Under the pieces are notes generated by a model. The model had not been told where the DNA came from and did no database searches. It saw only the letters and a list, made by a program, of their open reading frames with translations. From a virus, in the IMG/VR virus record IMGVR_UViG_3300044624_002303, positions 1-60,203 of that record: DNA of 60,203 nucleotides, one strand, 5' to 3'. Shown piece after piece: positions 39,330 through 47,514 of this stretch. The first letter of the stretch is position 1; each line of letters starts with the position of its first letter. The position numbers and the translations under genes are program-made.

Positions 39330-39791
39330 TTACCTCCAAACCTCATGTAAATAAATGCGTGAACCAACACTGGTGTCGGCAGGGCCAGGTAAAGCCTGGA
39401 TGAATTCAGCACCAGAGCGTTCGTAACGATACCTGGCTTGGAACGGATCCTTGTAGTTAGGAACGTAAAGGATGCCGGCTAAACGGTTGGTTTCGTAGAG
39501 ATAAATCTCATCCCAAACCTTAAGCGCCTCTTTGGCATTACTGGATCTGATCGTACGATCAACGTCACCAACAATGTTTTCGATGCGCGTAGAGGGTGAA
39601 GTAGCAACTTCAGTCCTCTTTTCAGCAGTGTCGCAACGTCCAATTTGGATAGCGATTTTGTCATAGAAGTATGAATCCGGAACGGTATTCATAGCTTCTT
39701 CAAGTCGGGCATAGTCACCCGCCGGCACGGAAACCGTGAAGTAGCCTAGGTGATACCTGACTCTACTCTTGTCAAAATCGCTGAGCTGCAC
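39330..39791 (-). CDS. putative head-completion or neck protein
   Basis: 153 residues from GTG 39791. VRYHLGYFTVSVPAGDYARLEEAM ... PNYKDPFQARYRYERSGAEFIQALPGPADTSVG closely recalls a hypothetical virion protein common to cyanosiphovirus-type phages. Its place between M23 and GH104 enzymes fits an adaptor or neck role. Identity is by memory of motif only. Confidence 0.62.
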   Translation of the reverse strand: MQLSDFDKSRVRYHLGYFTVSVPAGDYARLEEAMNTVPDSYFYDKIAIQIGRCDTAEKRTEVATSPSTRIENIVGDVDRTIRSSNAKEALKVWDEIYLYETNRLAGILYVPNYKDPFQARYRYERSGAEFIQALPGPADTSVGSRIYLHEVWR

Positions 39792-39813
39792 AGCTTATTT
39801 CCGTATGTTCTCA

Positions 39814-39819
39814 ATTATA
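39814..39819 (-). promoter_or_regulatory. TANAAT box (TATAAT)
   Basis: TTTATAATTGAG on the minus strand 23 nt before the GTG at 39791. Confidence 0.4.
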
Positions 39820-39830
39820 AATGCAGTGAA

Positions 39831-40478
39831 TTAAACGGCGTATGGATTAGGAAGGCTGGCTAGTAACTCCATGGGGTTGATTGTTTGAGCGGGTTGCAAT
39901 AATTGTTGGACAAATTGACGTTTCATCTTCGTTGCACTACTTTCTTTTGGTTCACCCGCAAAGCCAGTGCCAAGCAAGTAACCCATTAAAAACTCTTTAG
40001 GATCTGTACCTGCACCAGAAGGATCGGCTACTTTCGTACCTGTTAAATCAGCGGCTTCGCCTAAGGACTGCATATGTCCTAAACGAATCTTGTATTTATT
40101 ATCTCCCGTGACAAACGTAGACAGGTTTCCGTAAGCACCCTGATTTGCTAAAGGAACATATTTACCCGCTCCTTCATAAAAGACTGGCGTTCCCTCTGGC
40201 AGTGCCCAATCCTCACCTTGGTGTTGACGCCCTCCACGGGGGCCAAATTTAGAAGTGACTGTAATACCAGCCTCTGGATTAAAAGCAAATTTACCTTCCG
40301 GAGTTTGTATTAAAGCCGGAACTCTTTTTTCACCAATACGTAAACCAGCAAGAGGAGTACGTATTGTTTCCGGATTTATACGAGCACCTGTCGCAAGATC
40401 TTCTACTTCAACATGTAAATGTGGACCAGTTGATCTACCGGTAGAACCAACACGTCCTTTAAATGTGATGCCAGCCAT
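39831..40478 (-). CDS. circularly permuted M23/LytM peptidase with C-terminal virion tail
   Basis: 215 residues. The M23 hallmark GSTGRSTGPHLHVEV, normally at the C-terminal end of the domain, is at residues 11-25 (H20, H22). The usually N-terminal part, SKFGPRGGRQHQGEDWALPEGTPV (H86, D90), then YGNLSTFV and LGHM (H135), follow it. All four zinc or catalytic positions are present in a permuted order. The last 55 residues resemble the GH104 protein tail. A zinc endopeptidase carried in the virion for cell entry is likely. Confidence 0.82.
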   Translation of the reverse strand: MAGITFKGRVGSTGRSTGPHLHVEVEDLATGARINPETIRTPLAGLRIGEKRVPALIQTPEGKFAFNPEAGITVTSKFGPRGGRQHQGEDWALPEGTPVFYEGAGKYVPLANQGAYGNLSTFVTGDNKYKIRLGHMQSLGEAADLTGTKVADPSGAGTDPKEFLMGYLLGTGFAGEPKESSATKMKRQFVQQLLQPAQTINPMELLASLPNPYAV

Positions 40479-40495
40479 ATTACTGTTTATTTTTA

Positions 40496-40501
40496 ATTGT
40501 A
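40496..40501 (-). promoter_or_regulatory. TANAAT box (TACAAT)
   Basis: CTTACAATTAAAAATAAAC on the minus strand 18 nt before the M23 ATG. Confidence 0.4.
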
Positions 40502-40506
40502 AGACT

Positions 40507-40530
40507 AAAAAACCCCTGGTTTCCCAGGGG
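40507..40530 (-). terminator. rho-independent terminator
   Basis: On the minus strand CCCCTGG/CCAGGGG 7-bp stem with a 4-nt loop is followed by TTTTTT. It separates the HHH gene from the M23 gene. Confidence 0.85.
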
Positions 40531-40550
40531 CATAGTTTGGAGATGAGTAA

Positions 40551-40979
40551 TCAAACCCTGATCAGGTCCGCAGCAATCACCGCATCCCAGTCAACTCGCT
40601 TGATTTGTTTTAACTGTTCGAGATTGTTGAACCTTTCACCCGATAAGGACATCTGAAGATCTTTAATCTCTCGGGCTGTTTTCAATCCAATGCCCTTAAT
40701 ATGATCAGCGATCATCTGGGCGGTAGCTGAATTGATATTTAAACGGTTGTCCGGGGGGAAAGTACGTGGCTCTTCCTGAGCAGCTTTATCTTTTACTTGA
40801 AGCGTCTTTACCGTTTTGGTAGCAGCTTCATCAGGTGTAAGTTCAGTTCTGTAAGCGGTATAAAGGCGACCGTCCTGATCTTCGACCATGTACCAGTCGC
40901 CGTTATCCCATTCGCTTACAATCTTGACTCTTGCACCTGTTTTTTTGTGCTGATAAAGCATTGCTGCAGTGGTTGACAT
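40551..40979 (-). CDS. helix-hairpin-helix protein
   Basis: 142 residues. An N-terminal beta domain (VKIVSEWDNGDWYMVEDQDGRLYTAY) and a C-terminal ComEA-like HhH motif: LNINSATAQMIADHIKGIGLKTAREIKDL (about residues 80-108). HhH motifs bind DNA non-specifically, so this may package or coat DNA, or be a minor virion protein. A hairpin covers its leader and start (40979-41003). Confidence 0.72.
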   Translation of the reverse strand: MSTTAAMLYQHKKTGARVKIVSEWDNGDWYMVEDQDGRLYTAYRTELTPDEAATKTVKTLQVKDKAAQEEPRTFPPDNRLNINSATAQMIADHIKGIGLKTAREIKDLQMSLSGERFNNLEQLKQIKRVDWDAVIAADLIRV

Positions 40980-41003
40980 AAGACCAGTTACTTACTGGTC
41001 TTA
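40979..41003 (-). promoter_or_regulatory. 10-bp hairpin overlapping a start codon
   Basis: TAAGACCAGT and ACTGGTCTTA (40979-40988, 40994-41003) form a perfect 10-bp stem with a 5-nt loop; the final A of the transcript-sense stem begins the ATG of the HhH gene. It could act as a terminator of the 41015 gene or limit translation. Confidence 0.5.
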
Positions 41004-41014
41004 GTTTAACCTAA

Positions 41015-41818
41015 TCAGCTAACAGTGCGGCCCAGGAGGTAGCCATCGATATCTTCGTAGCCAGGTGCTTCATCAGGTTGGATGTAGCAGCACTCAACAA
41101 CGAGGTAACCAACGCGACCACCGCTTGCATCACCGCTGGAGATGTAGAAGCCACCGGAAGTAGCAGTGCTATTCGCGGTTTCTTTTGCAAACACCTTCAG
41201 GGTGGTGGCAGCGGTAGCAGCATAGTTCACGTTACCGGCGGTCACACCGGCTGCGCCGGATGCAATCAGGAACGGATTGGTGCTGTAAGCAGCGGAACCA
41301 GCAGCGAAGTAGATCTCGCCAGCCTGGGTACCAGACACGGTGGAAGTTAGGTTGGCCTGGATCACACCTTCGCCAATACCGGAGGCAGCGGTGGGGCTAC
41401 CACCATTGCTGCGACCGAAGGAGATCACGTTACCAGTGGCTGCATAAACACCAGAGGAAACACGACCATCACCCCAACCAGAAGCAACGGAGATGGTGGA
41501 GCGGTACACATAAGCAGGCAGGGTGCTGCTACCAGAAATCACCATGCCGGTGATGTCGGGGCGAGTATCGTCCTGGCGGTAAGGCGAAGGAACGATCACA
41601 TCGGCTGCAGCCACAGGACCGCTACCGGAAGTTGCGGTAACAGGCACGTAACCGCGCTGCTGGAAGTAACGGTAGCCAGGGAGAGCCAGCACGGAAGTGG
41701 GGCCGCCCTTAGAGCCTTCATTGGTACCATCGCCATTGTTGTCGATGTTTTTGTACCAGCCGTTCAGAGGTTCTGCCCAGTTACCTGGGAAGATTTTTTT
41801 AGCGGACAAATAGGTCAT
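41015..41818 (-). CDS. capsid-associated or tail structural protein
   Basis: 267 residues, beta-rich and Ala/Gly/Ser/Thr-rich, starting MTYLSAKKIFPGNWAEPLNGW. AGGAAAAGATAA-ATG gives a fair Shine-Dalgarno. Directly downstream of the major capsid gene, the usual place for a head decoration or capsid-cement protein. No sequence family recognised. Confidence 0.6.
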   Translation of the reverse strand: MTYLSAKKIFPGNWAEPLNGWYKNIDNNGDGTNEGSKGGPTSVLALPGYRYFQQRGYVPVTATSGSGPVAAADVIVPSPYRQDDTRPDITGMVISGSSTLPAYVYRSTISVASGWGDGRVSSGVYAATGNVISFGRSNGGSPTAASGIGEGVIQANLTSTVSGTQAGEIYFAAGSAAYSTNPFLIASGAAGVTAGNVNYAATAATTLKVFAKETANSTATSGGFYISSGDASGGRVGYLVVECCYIQPDEAPGYEDIDGYLLGRTVS

Positions 41819-41854
41819 TTATCTTTTCCTATGTTGTGTTTTATACGTTAGTTA

Positions 41855-43018
41855 TCAAACAGTGCCGTCATCTTGCACAAAGCTGTAAGCAGTGGTCACG
41901 AAGTCCTTGTTGAGGATCTCGAAACCAGCGTACAGTTGCCAAATCAGGATGATGAAACGGCTGAAGTCATCGTTGTTGTTGATGAGCACCTGAGCGTTCG
42001 GGCCGCCGATACCAACACCAACAGACTGAGGACCGAAGAAGAAGCCTTGGGCAGCTTCCCTGGAGGCATAGGTGGAACCACCATCAAAAGAGGCACTCAC
42101 ACTCTTGGTCGGGAAGTTAGTCGACTCGAAGAACTTCACGCCTTCAAACTGAACGCCAGTAGGCATTACAGGTTCACCAGCCAGGAAGTAGCCTTGGCCA
42201 GCCTGGGGACCCATGTAGAAGCTGGCGTTGTTAGGCATCATGGGATTACCCATGTACATGCCTTGGCCAGGGTTACCGGAGTAACGCGCAATCTCACGGA
42301 AGTCAGGATCACGACGCAGGTGCATCATGAAGGTAGGATCGCAGATGCAACGATACAGACCATCAGCAAAGGTCGGAACGTTACGCTTGCGCAGATCCTT
42401 AACAACAGTCAGCAGGTCAGTACGCACCTGGAACTGCTGAACTTCATTACCGTATTCGGTAGTGGTGTAGCTGACACGACCAGAGGAATCTTTGATCTTG
42501 TTACCAGCGAAGTAGTAACCGCCTTGGGTAGTAGAAGCAGCACCGTTGGCTTCTGCTTTCGACAGTTCGTCAATAAAGACGCGGTCACGCCAACGGCGAT
42601 AGTCGTCAAGCAGCGTCAGGCTACCGATCGACTGGTGGAACATATTCAGGTTGCCCGAATCCAGAAGCAGGCGCTGGGCCGTGATCAGGGTTTCACGAGC
42701 AATCTTGAAGGTCGAAGGCTGAGTCGGATCACCCGGATCGGCAGGACCAGTGTATTCCTTAAGCACCACCAGGACTTTCTCCTTGGTGATGTTACGGCTG
42801 TTAGCGGTACCGATGGTTTGGTCGGCAATACGCTCACGGCTGTCCTTAGTACCAGGGGTACCCCAGAACTTATAGCGATCAAGCTGAACAGTTTGACCAG
42901 GCTGACGAGTGAAGTCGTGAACAACTACAGGCTCGACTGCCATTTCTGCGATATACGCAGGGTGGGGACGGTAAAGTTCCGCACCCAAAATCTTTGGAAA
43001 GTCGTTATCAATGAACAC
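41855..43018 (-). CDS. major capsid protein
   Basis: 387 residues. Beta/alpha composition, a segment FKIARETLITAQRLLLDSGNLNMFHQSIGSLTLLDDYRRWRD in the spine-helix region, and a position after scaffold and portal genes identify it. The sequence recalls capsids of cyanosiphovirus-type phages. GTG start with GGAGG (complement 43029-43033) 10 nt upstream, the strongest ribosome site in the late block. The 413-codon antisense ORF over it is a shadow. Confidence 0.85.
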   Translation of the reverse strand: MFIDNDFPKILGAELYRPHPAYIAEMAVEPVVVHDFTRQPGQTVQLDRYKFWGTPGTKDSRERIADQTIGTANSRNITKEKVLVVLKEYTGPADPGDPTQPSTFKIARETLITAQRLLLDSGNLNMFHQSIGSLTLLDDYRRWRDRVFIDELSKAEANGAASTTQGGYYFAGNKIKDSSGRVSYTTTEYGNEVQQFQVRTDLLTVVKDLRKRNVPTFADGLYRCICDPTFMMHLRRDPDFREIARYSGNPGQGMYMGNPMMPNNASFYMGPQAGQGYFLAGEPVMPTGVQFEGVKFFESTNFPTKSVSASFDGGSTYASREAAQGFFFGPQSVGVGIGGPNAQVLINNNDDFSRFIILIWQLYAGFEILNKDFVTTAYSFVQDDGTV

Positions 43019-43028
43019 TTTGTTTTAT

Positions 43029-43033
43029 CCTCC
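43029..43033 (-). promoter_or_regulatory. strong ribosome binding site of the capsid gene
   Basis: GGAGG 10 nt before the GTG start; it decides the start at 43018 since no ATG is near. Confidence 0.7.
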
Positions 43034-43097
43034 AGTGTCGCAGGAAGTGTTTTATCGGGTGAAAGATTCAGACATGAATATGTCTTATCTAACACAA

Positions 43098-43103
43098 ATT
43101 TTA
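43098..43103 (-). promoter_or_regulatory. TANAAT box (TAAAAT)
   Basis: GCTAAAATTTGTG on the minus strand 80 nt before the capsid GTG, inside the 103-nt capsid leader. It could give the capsid gene its own transcript. Confidence 0.4.
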
Positions 43104-43121
43104 GCAGTCCGTAATTTAATA

Positions 43122-43667
43122 TTACATGTACTGCGTAGATGCATACGGAGTTACACCGTATTTGGCACTTGCAGTGTTGCTAGACCCAGGGGATTCTGGA
43201 TCAATCGCCATGCCTTGTTGGAATCCTGGCACACCCATAGAACCAGGGATAGCGCCAAGAGCAACGCCACCGAGTCCGGCGGTAAGAGCAGCAGCGGGAA
43301 CTAAACCTGCAGCGGCAACTTTTCCAGCGCCCCTTGTAAACGCGGCTTCAGAAGGAATGGGTAAGCCAATGGATTTATCAGCTAAACCAAGAAGAATAGA
43401 TTCCTGTCGAGAACCTGCAGGCATTTTAATAGCTGACTTAATCAGCTCTTCTTCACCAGCGACCTTACCTTGTTTAGCAGCTTTTAAAAGACTAGGAGAA
43501 TACTTGCCAGCAAGCTGACGGGCAGCCAAAAGACCGCCACCTGCACCAAGAGCGCCAGCACCTGCAGCAAGAGCAGCAGATCCAGGATCTTCACCTTGAG
43601 AAAGGGCGTACCCACCAACGCCTAAAGCAGCGGCAGCAGGTACACCGTATTTAAGAGCGCCACGCAT
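43122..43667 (-). CDS. Ala/Gly-rich hydrophobic protein
   Basis: 181 residues; two long hydrophobic Gly/Ala-rich segments (residues 5-50 and 110-145). The composition is like ejection or pore-forming virion proteins and like the proteins at 53-55 kb. Lies between scaffold and capsid genes. No family recognised. Confidence 0.6.
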   Translation of the reverse strand: MRGALKYGVPAAAALGVGGYALSQGEDPGSAALAAGAGALGAGGGLLAARQLAGKYSPSLLKAAKQGKVAGEEELIKSAIKMPAGSRQESILLGLADKSIGLPIPSEAAFTRGAGKVAAAGLVPAAALTAGLGGVALGAIPGSMGVPGFQQGMAIDPESPGSSNTASAKYGVTPYASTQYM

Positions 43668-43671
43668 GGCC

Positions 43672-44625
43672 TCACTCCATCACAAACAGTTTGTTGGCAA
43701 CAACTTGAGGCTGAGCTTGGTTAAGGAGGCGCCAGGCTTGTGCAGGATCCACATCCATTTGTTGCTTGAAGCTACCCCAGAAGTTTTCAGGTTGCTGAGG
43801 AGCGGAGGCAGCAGGGGGTGCAGGGAATTGACCCATATAGTTCTGGATCGATTCCGTAGGATAACCACGGGTTTCCAGTTGGGACTCATCCTCATACACA
43901 GGGTACGGACCTTCAGGACCAAAGAACTTCAGCGTGTAATCGCTGAGTACATCAGGATTGGTCAGGATTTCGTTGTAAGCCAGGTTCTCTTGGTGCTCGG
44001 CAACAGAGAAATCGGCATAACGATGAAGGACCTCTTGTGCTTTGCTGCCCCAGGCAACAGCACTGTCAAGCATGGCTTCCAGTTGGAGGCCGTAATTATT
44101 TAGGATTGCGGGTGCTTCTACCCCGTACGCGCTTACCACTTGACGCGTTTCCGGGCTCCACTCGAGGAGATTCGCCACGTCCTCCAAGGATTGAACCGAG
44201 TAGGTTTGGGAAGAGTTGGGCGAGGAGATCTGGTTGGGTGACCAGGTCTGCGGAGCCGATTGTTGCGTAGCTGGGTTGCTGTACTGCTGACCGTAGTTGG
44301 CCGGTGCGTACTGGGTCGGAATCTGTGAGGGTTGACCCTGGAACGGGGATTGAACTGGACTGCTCAGCAGATTCACCACCTTGTTGAACGCCGATTCCCA
44401 CGGATTGCTGTTCGCTTCCGCTTGGTATTGGGGGGCGTACTGAGTAGGGGCTGATTGGTAATTGGGGGCCGCCTGAGGCACCGCTTGGGGGTAGCTGGTA
44501 CCCACCTGATACGCCACTGGAGCTTGGGGTACTGGAGCCTGGGCTGGTACCACGTAGCTGCTTGGAGCCACCGCCACTGGTGCTTGGCTCGTCTGTGGGA
44601 TCGATTGGACGGTAGCGTCCTGCAT
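43672..44625 (-). CDS. scaffolding protein
   Basis: 317 residues. Pro/Gln/Ala/Tyr-rich disordered N-terminal half (1-145) and a helical, acidic C-terminal half with a coiled-coil-like segment, located between portal and capsid genes as in most tailed phages. The ATG at 44625 has AAGGAG 7 nt upstream, an excellent ribosome site, yet it lies inside the portal frame: the two genes overlap by 530 nt in different frames. Confidence 0.72.
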   Translation of the reverse strand: MQDATVQSIPQTSQAPVAVAPSSYVVPAQAPVPQAPVAYQVGTSYPQAVPQAAPNYQSAPTQYAPQYQAEANSNPWESAFNKVVNLLSSPVQSPFQGQPSQIPTQYAPANYGQQYSNPATQQSAPQTWSPNQISSPNSSQTYSVQSLEDVANLLEWSPETRQVVSAYGVEAPAILNNYGLQLEAMLDSAVAWGSKAQEVLHRYADFSVAEHQENLAYNEILTNPDVLSDYTLKFFGPEGPYPVYEDESQLETRGYPTESIQNYMGQFPAPPAASAPQQPENFWGSFKQQMDVDPAQAWRLLNQAQPQVVANKLFVME

Positions 44626-46372
44626 AACTCATCTCCTTTTGTAGAGCTTCTAATGTTCGATACAGATATGGAGTTAAATCCAATCTTGGATCCGCAGCCA
44701 TCGGAAGATCCGGTGCTTGCGGGTGGGGAGTCTGCATCATTCCCCCCACTAAGCGAGCGAATTGAGAGTATGCACCCTGTAACTCGTTCACCATCCTGAA
44801 AGGGAACCCAGATAACATCTCGGCCCTTTCCTCATCCGTCTTAGACGGGAAGAGGTATTTCAGTGCTTCAATGCTATCAACACCTAACTCCTGGAGGTTC
44901 CGTACCACGATGGAGTTGTTGAGGATGTCTTGGGTGGAGTCCTCATAAACAGGACCCATCCAACGCCACAAAATAGTTAAATCACCGTCCGGAATAAGAC
45001 CAATAACCTTGGGTGGAATCTGTTGGGTCTCCACACAAGCCATCATAAGTTGTTTGAGTTGGTCATTGTATTGCTTCATTGCTTCTTCATATGCCATCTC
45101 TTCTTCTGGGGAAGCACCGTCAGGTAGATCCACGGGCTTTTCCAAGCCTGCTGCCATCGCAAGCGTAGTCTTGAAGAGTTGTTCTTCCTGGTAAATAATC
45201 AACTCAAGGCAACGACAGATGCCATGGGTGTAAATAGAATTTGCTTTCTTCTTGGATGTAGCAGCTACGCGACCAAACAGTGATTTGTACTCTGTTGCAG
45301 TCACGCCGGCAGAGATGGACAGTTCATCAACACCACCAAGTGCTGTACGGATCTCTTCTCGATACTGACGTGCAAATGCGTTTTGGTCGCCCGTAATTGC
45401 ATCGGGAACAATGTAACCAACACGGTCGTTTGGCTCCAGGTTTGCGATGACTCTTGGTACACGGATCTGTCCATCAACACCACGGCTGACAGGATCTGCT
45501 TTGAACGTAGAGCGACTCAAGGCAGCAGGACTTGTGAAGCCAGAGTTTGCTGCAATAGAAGGTCGCTGAACGCTCATGTCCCCACCTGCTTCCATCAGGT
45601 CTGTCTTGGGACGTGACGAAAGCAGTGTTGGGTTACCAAAGAAAGTGATGTTCTTGCGCATGGTGCGCATCAATTCATCATGCGTGCAAATGTGATTAGC
45701 GACTGCATCAAACTCACCAGAGCCTTCATTTGAAAAGCCTTGAGTGTTGTTGATGATCTCAACGCAAGGAATAAAGCCAAGACTATTTTTAAGCGTTTTG
45801 GTATTACCTGTTAACGCATAGGTTGGCATGTCAAAATTCAGCTCCGAATCGGAGTGCGTCTCTTCAATTTCTTTTGGTTTAATTGATAATCGGATATAAC
45901 GTTTAGCACCAGGATTGTATGTGCTTTGCGATCCAGTGATATTGACTGTATTAATTTGATCGCCAAAGCCATTGCCACGGCGCACCTTGTAGCTGTAGAT
46001 GATTACGACTTCGTCAAGCTCACCGTCAACGTTGTAATAGGCACGATATTCATGTTCACGGAAATAATAAAGCCTATAGCTTTGCTTGGTAGGACGAATG
46101 TAAAAAAGTCCTTTACCATCACACAAAAAGTATTCCCAGATGGAATCCAAACGGGTATCCATCTTGTTGTACTTAAGGACCCTGTCGATAAAGTCTTTGC
46201 GCTGAGCGCCAAAGTTATCTTGTCCTGGAAAAAACTCAACTCCTTGGCGAATACCAAAGAGTTTCATCTGTGCAATATGAGACGCAACAATACCCGTATC
46301 TACAACAATGTCACTGTTTTTATCCAGGTAGGCATTGATGATTTCGTGGAGTCGGGCTTTAGCGTCAGCCAT
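44096..46372 (-). CDS. portal protein
   Basis: 758 residues. Long mixed alpha/beta protein between terminase and scaffold genes; it contains the typical portal-type N-terminus (residues 60-160 with WEYFLCDGKGLFYIRP) and a helical hub. From about residue 582 the C-terminal 177 residues are low-complexity (Ser/Gly/Pro/Gln) and overlap the scaffold gene in another frame. They may be a true tail that dual-codes with the scaffold N-terminus, or readthrough of a shorter portal; no earlier stop exists. ATG start with AAGGTG upstream. Confidence 0.82.
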   Translation of the reverse strand: MADAKARLHEIINAYLDKNSDIVVDTGIVASHIAQMKLFGIRQGVEFFPGQDNFGAQRKDFIDRVLKYNKMDTRLDSIWEYFLCDGKGLFYIRPTKQSYRLYYFREHEYRAYYNVDGELDEVVIIYSYKVRRGNGFGDQINTVNITGSQSTYNPGAKRYIRLSIKPKEIEETHSDSELNFDMPTYALTGNTKTLKNSLGFIPCVEIINNTQGFSNEGSGEFDAVANHICTHDELMRTMRKNITFFGNPTLLSSRPKTDLMEAGGDMSVQRPSIAANSGFTSPAALSRSTFKADPVSRGVDGQIRVPRVIANLEPNDRVGYIVPDAITGDQNAFARQYREEIRTALGGVDELSISAGVTATEYKSLFGRVAATSKKKANSIYTHGICRCLELIIYQEEQLFKTTLAMAAGLEKPVDLPDGASPEEEMAYEEAMKQYNDQLKQLMMACVETQQIPPKVIGLIPDGDLTILWRWMGPVYEDSTQDILNNSIVVRNLQELGVDSIEALKYLFPSKTDEERAEMLSGFPFRMVNELQGAYSQFARLVGGMMQTPHPQAPDLPMAADPRLDLTPYLYRTLEALQKEMSYAGRYRPIDPTDEPSTSGGGSKQLRGTSPGSSTPSSSGVSGGYQLPPSGASGGPQLPISPYSVRPPIPSGSEQQSVGIGVQQGGESAEQSSSIPVPGSTLTDSDPVRTGQLRSAVQQPSYATIGSADLVTQPDLLAQLFPNLLGSILGGRGESPRVEPGNASSGKRVRGRSTRNPK
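44633..44638 (-). promoter_or_regulatory. ribosome binding site internal to the portal gene
   Basis: AAGGAG on the minus strand, 7 nt before the scaffold ATG. It supports real translation start of the scaffold within the portal gene. Confidence 0.75.
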
Positions 46373-46417
46373 TATTCACCTTGTCTTTATAAGATACTAA
46401 CAGTTTTAGCAGTGATT

Positions 46418-46597
46418 TCAAATAAAACCAGGTCCTTTTTGTCCTGGATAAATAAAGACTAAAGGTTCAGGTGGTCTATTTGGTCTGGGTGCTGTAAGTC
46501 GAGCAAAATTCCCAAATACTGGTTGAACAACCGGGGTCTTTGGTAAAGGCTCTATGGCAGCAAGAGAACCCTTTAGATAACGTCCTGCTATTTCCAT
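46418..46597 (-). CDS. 59-aa Pro-rich protein
   Basis: Begins MEIAGRYLKGSLAAIEPLPK, ends FIYPGQKGPGFI. Start overlaps the preceding stop by 1 nt. Pro-rich, possibly an extended binding peptide for the portal or terminase. No family recognised. Confidence 0.5.
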   Translation of the reverse strand: MEIAGRYLKGSLAAIEPLPKTPVVQPVFGNFARLTAPRPNRPPEPLVFIYPGQKGPGFI

Positions 46598-46995
46598 TAT
46601 CGGTTATACAACAGTTCGTTAATCATTTCTTCTTGCTTGCGGTTTCTTTCATTGATTTTATTTACCGTGCCTTGTGCTTCTTTTAAAAAACCAAAAGGAT
46701 TTAAAAGTGCACCTAAATACTTTTGCAAAAGACCTTGTGCATTGTTTGTAGACTGTGCAATCATTGTGCCGTCTCCATTAAAAGCACCTCCGTAATCGGA
46801 CAGCTCAGAAGAACCCATCTTATATTTTTGGGTTGGCTCAGGACCTCTAAAATACTCACGTCCGGGAACATCGCCAGGTACCAACGGGCCGCCGCCCCAC
46901 ACTGGCGATAAAGGTGTGGTGTACAAAGGAGATTGCGCTTGAAACGCACCTGCATTGCCCATGTCCACAGGCTGGCCGCCGTATACTCTAATCAT
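46597..46995 (-). CDS. hypothetical virion-region protein
   Basis: 132 residues. N-terminal Gly/Pro-rich half (VYGGQPVDMGNAG...) and a C-terminal coiled coil (FGFLKEAQGTVNKINERNRKQEEMINELL). TAAAAT (complement 47015-47020) is 20 nt before the ATG. Likely a small structural or assembly factor. Confidence 0.6.
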   Translation of the reverse strand: MIRVYGGQPVDMGNAGAFQAQSPLYTTPLSPVWGGGPLVPGDVPGREYFRGPEPTQKYKMGSSELSDYGGAFNGDGTMIAQSTNNAQGLLQKYLGALLNPFGFLKEAQGTVNKINERNRKQEEMINELLYNR

Positions 46996-47014
46996 TTTTA
47001 TGCTTCTTTTTTGT

Positions 47015-47020
47015 ATTTTA
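47015..47020 (-). promoter_or_regulatory. TANAAT box (TAAAAT)
   Basis: GAGTAAAATACAAAAAAG on the minus strand 20 nt before the ATG at 46995, overlapping the last codon of the AbrB-like gene. Confidence 0.35.
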
Positions 47021-47200
47021 CTCTTCTATAACTTCATATCCAGCTGCATCATTGACCTTGGAAATGATGATGCCAGTACCACGAACATCCCAGTTAAGTA
47101 CGTCGCCTTCTTGCCAGCAAAGCTCTTCTATTACCTCATCGGGAAGAACAATGTACTGATCTCCGTTCTCGTCCTCCTGGACCTCGAGGATGTAACTCAT
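47018..47200 (-). CDS. AbrB/MazE-like transcription factor
   Basis: 60 residues. DQYIVLPDEVIEELCWQEGDVLNWDVRGTGIIISKV is the swapped-hairpin AbrB fold pattern (beta, LP-x2-h motif, GD, beta). Likely a dimeric DNA-binding regulator; cyanophages often carry such a gene. ATG overlaps the preceding stop. Confidence 0.75.
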   Translation of the reverse strand: MSYILEVQEDENGDQYIVLPDEVIEELCWQEGDVLNWDVRGTGIIISKVNDAAGYEVIEE

Positions 47201-47493
47201 TTGGATTCAAGTAATTTCTCAACTAGCTTATCAAGCTTTGCATTGATTTGATTGAAGTTATCATGCATTTGCTGGATCTCTCTCAGGAAGTCAACCTTGA
47301 GAACGTACTCTAAAGGCATACGTTTTAAATCGTCTTCCAAGACGTCAATCCTTCGCTTTTGCGAACCGATGTAATTAAAAGCTTGTTGGATCTGGTCGTT
47401 TTGCCTGCCAAGGATCTTGCCTGCGACCCAACTGCCACCGGTAATAGCGGATACAACGGCCGTCAAACCGATAGCAATGTATTCAGGCCCCAC
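47197..47493 (-). CDS. membrane protein with coiled coil, holin-like candidate
   Basis: 98 residues from GTG 47493 (MGPEYIAIGLTAVV); the frame opens at TTG 47499. One N-terminal transmembrane segment (residues 4-24) and a long amphipathic coiled coil, the layout of phage XhlA-type or other accessory holin-like proteins. Located just after terminase; holin function not shown by sequence. Confidence 0.6.
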   Translation of the reverse strand: MGPEYIAIGLTAVVSAITGGSWVAGKILGRQNDQIQQAFNYIGSQKRRIDVLEDDLKRMPLEYVLKVDFLREIQQMHDNFNQINAKLDKLVEKLLESK

Positions 47494-47514
47494 GACCAAA
47501 TTCGCTTTTTTCTA

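Noticed and set aside
41873-43114. 413-codon ORF on the plus strand across the capsid gene
   Set aside because: Exactly antisense to the major capsid gene; length is explained by its strong codon bias. No ribosome site and no family resemblance.
44455-44799. Plus-strand ORF of 114 codons over the portal/scaffold overlap
   Set aside because: Antisense to two coding frames; composition (Trp/His/Arg-rich) is typical of shadow frames.
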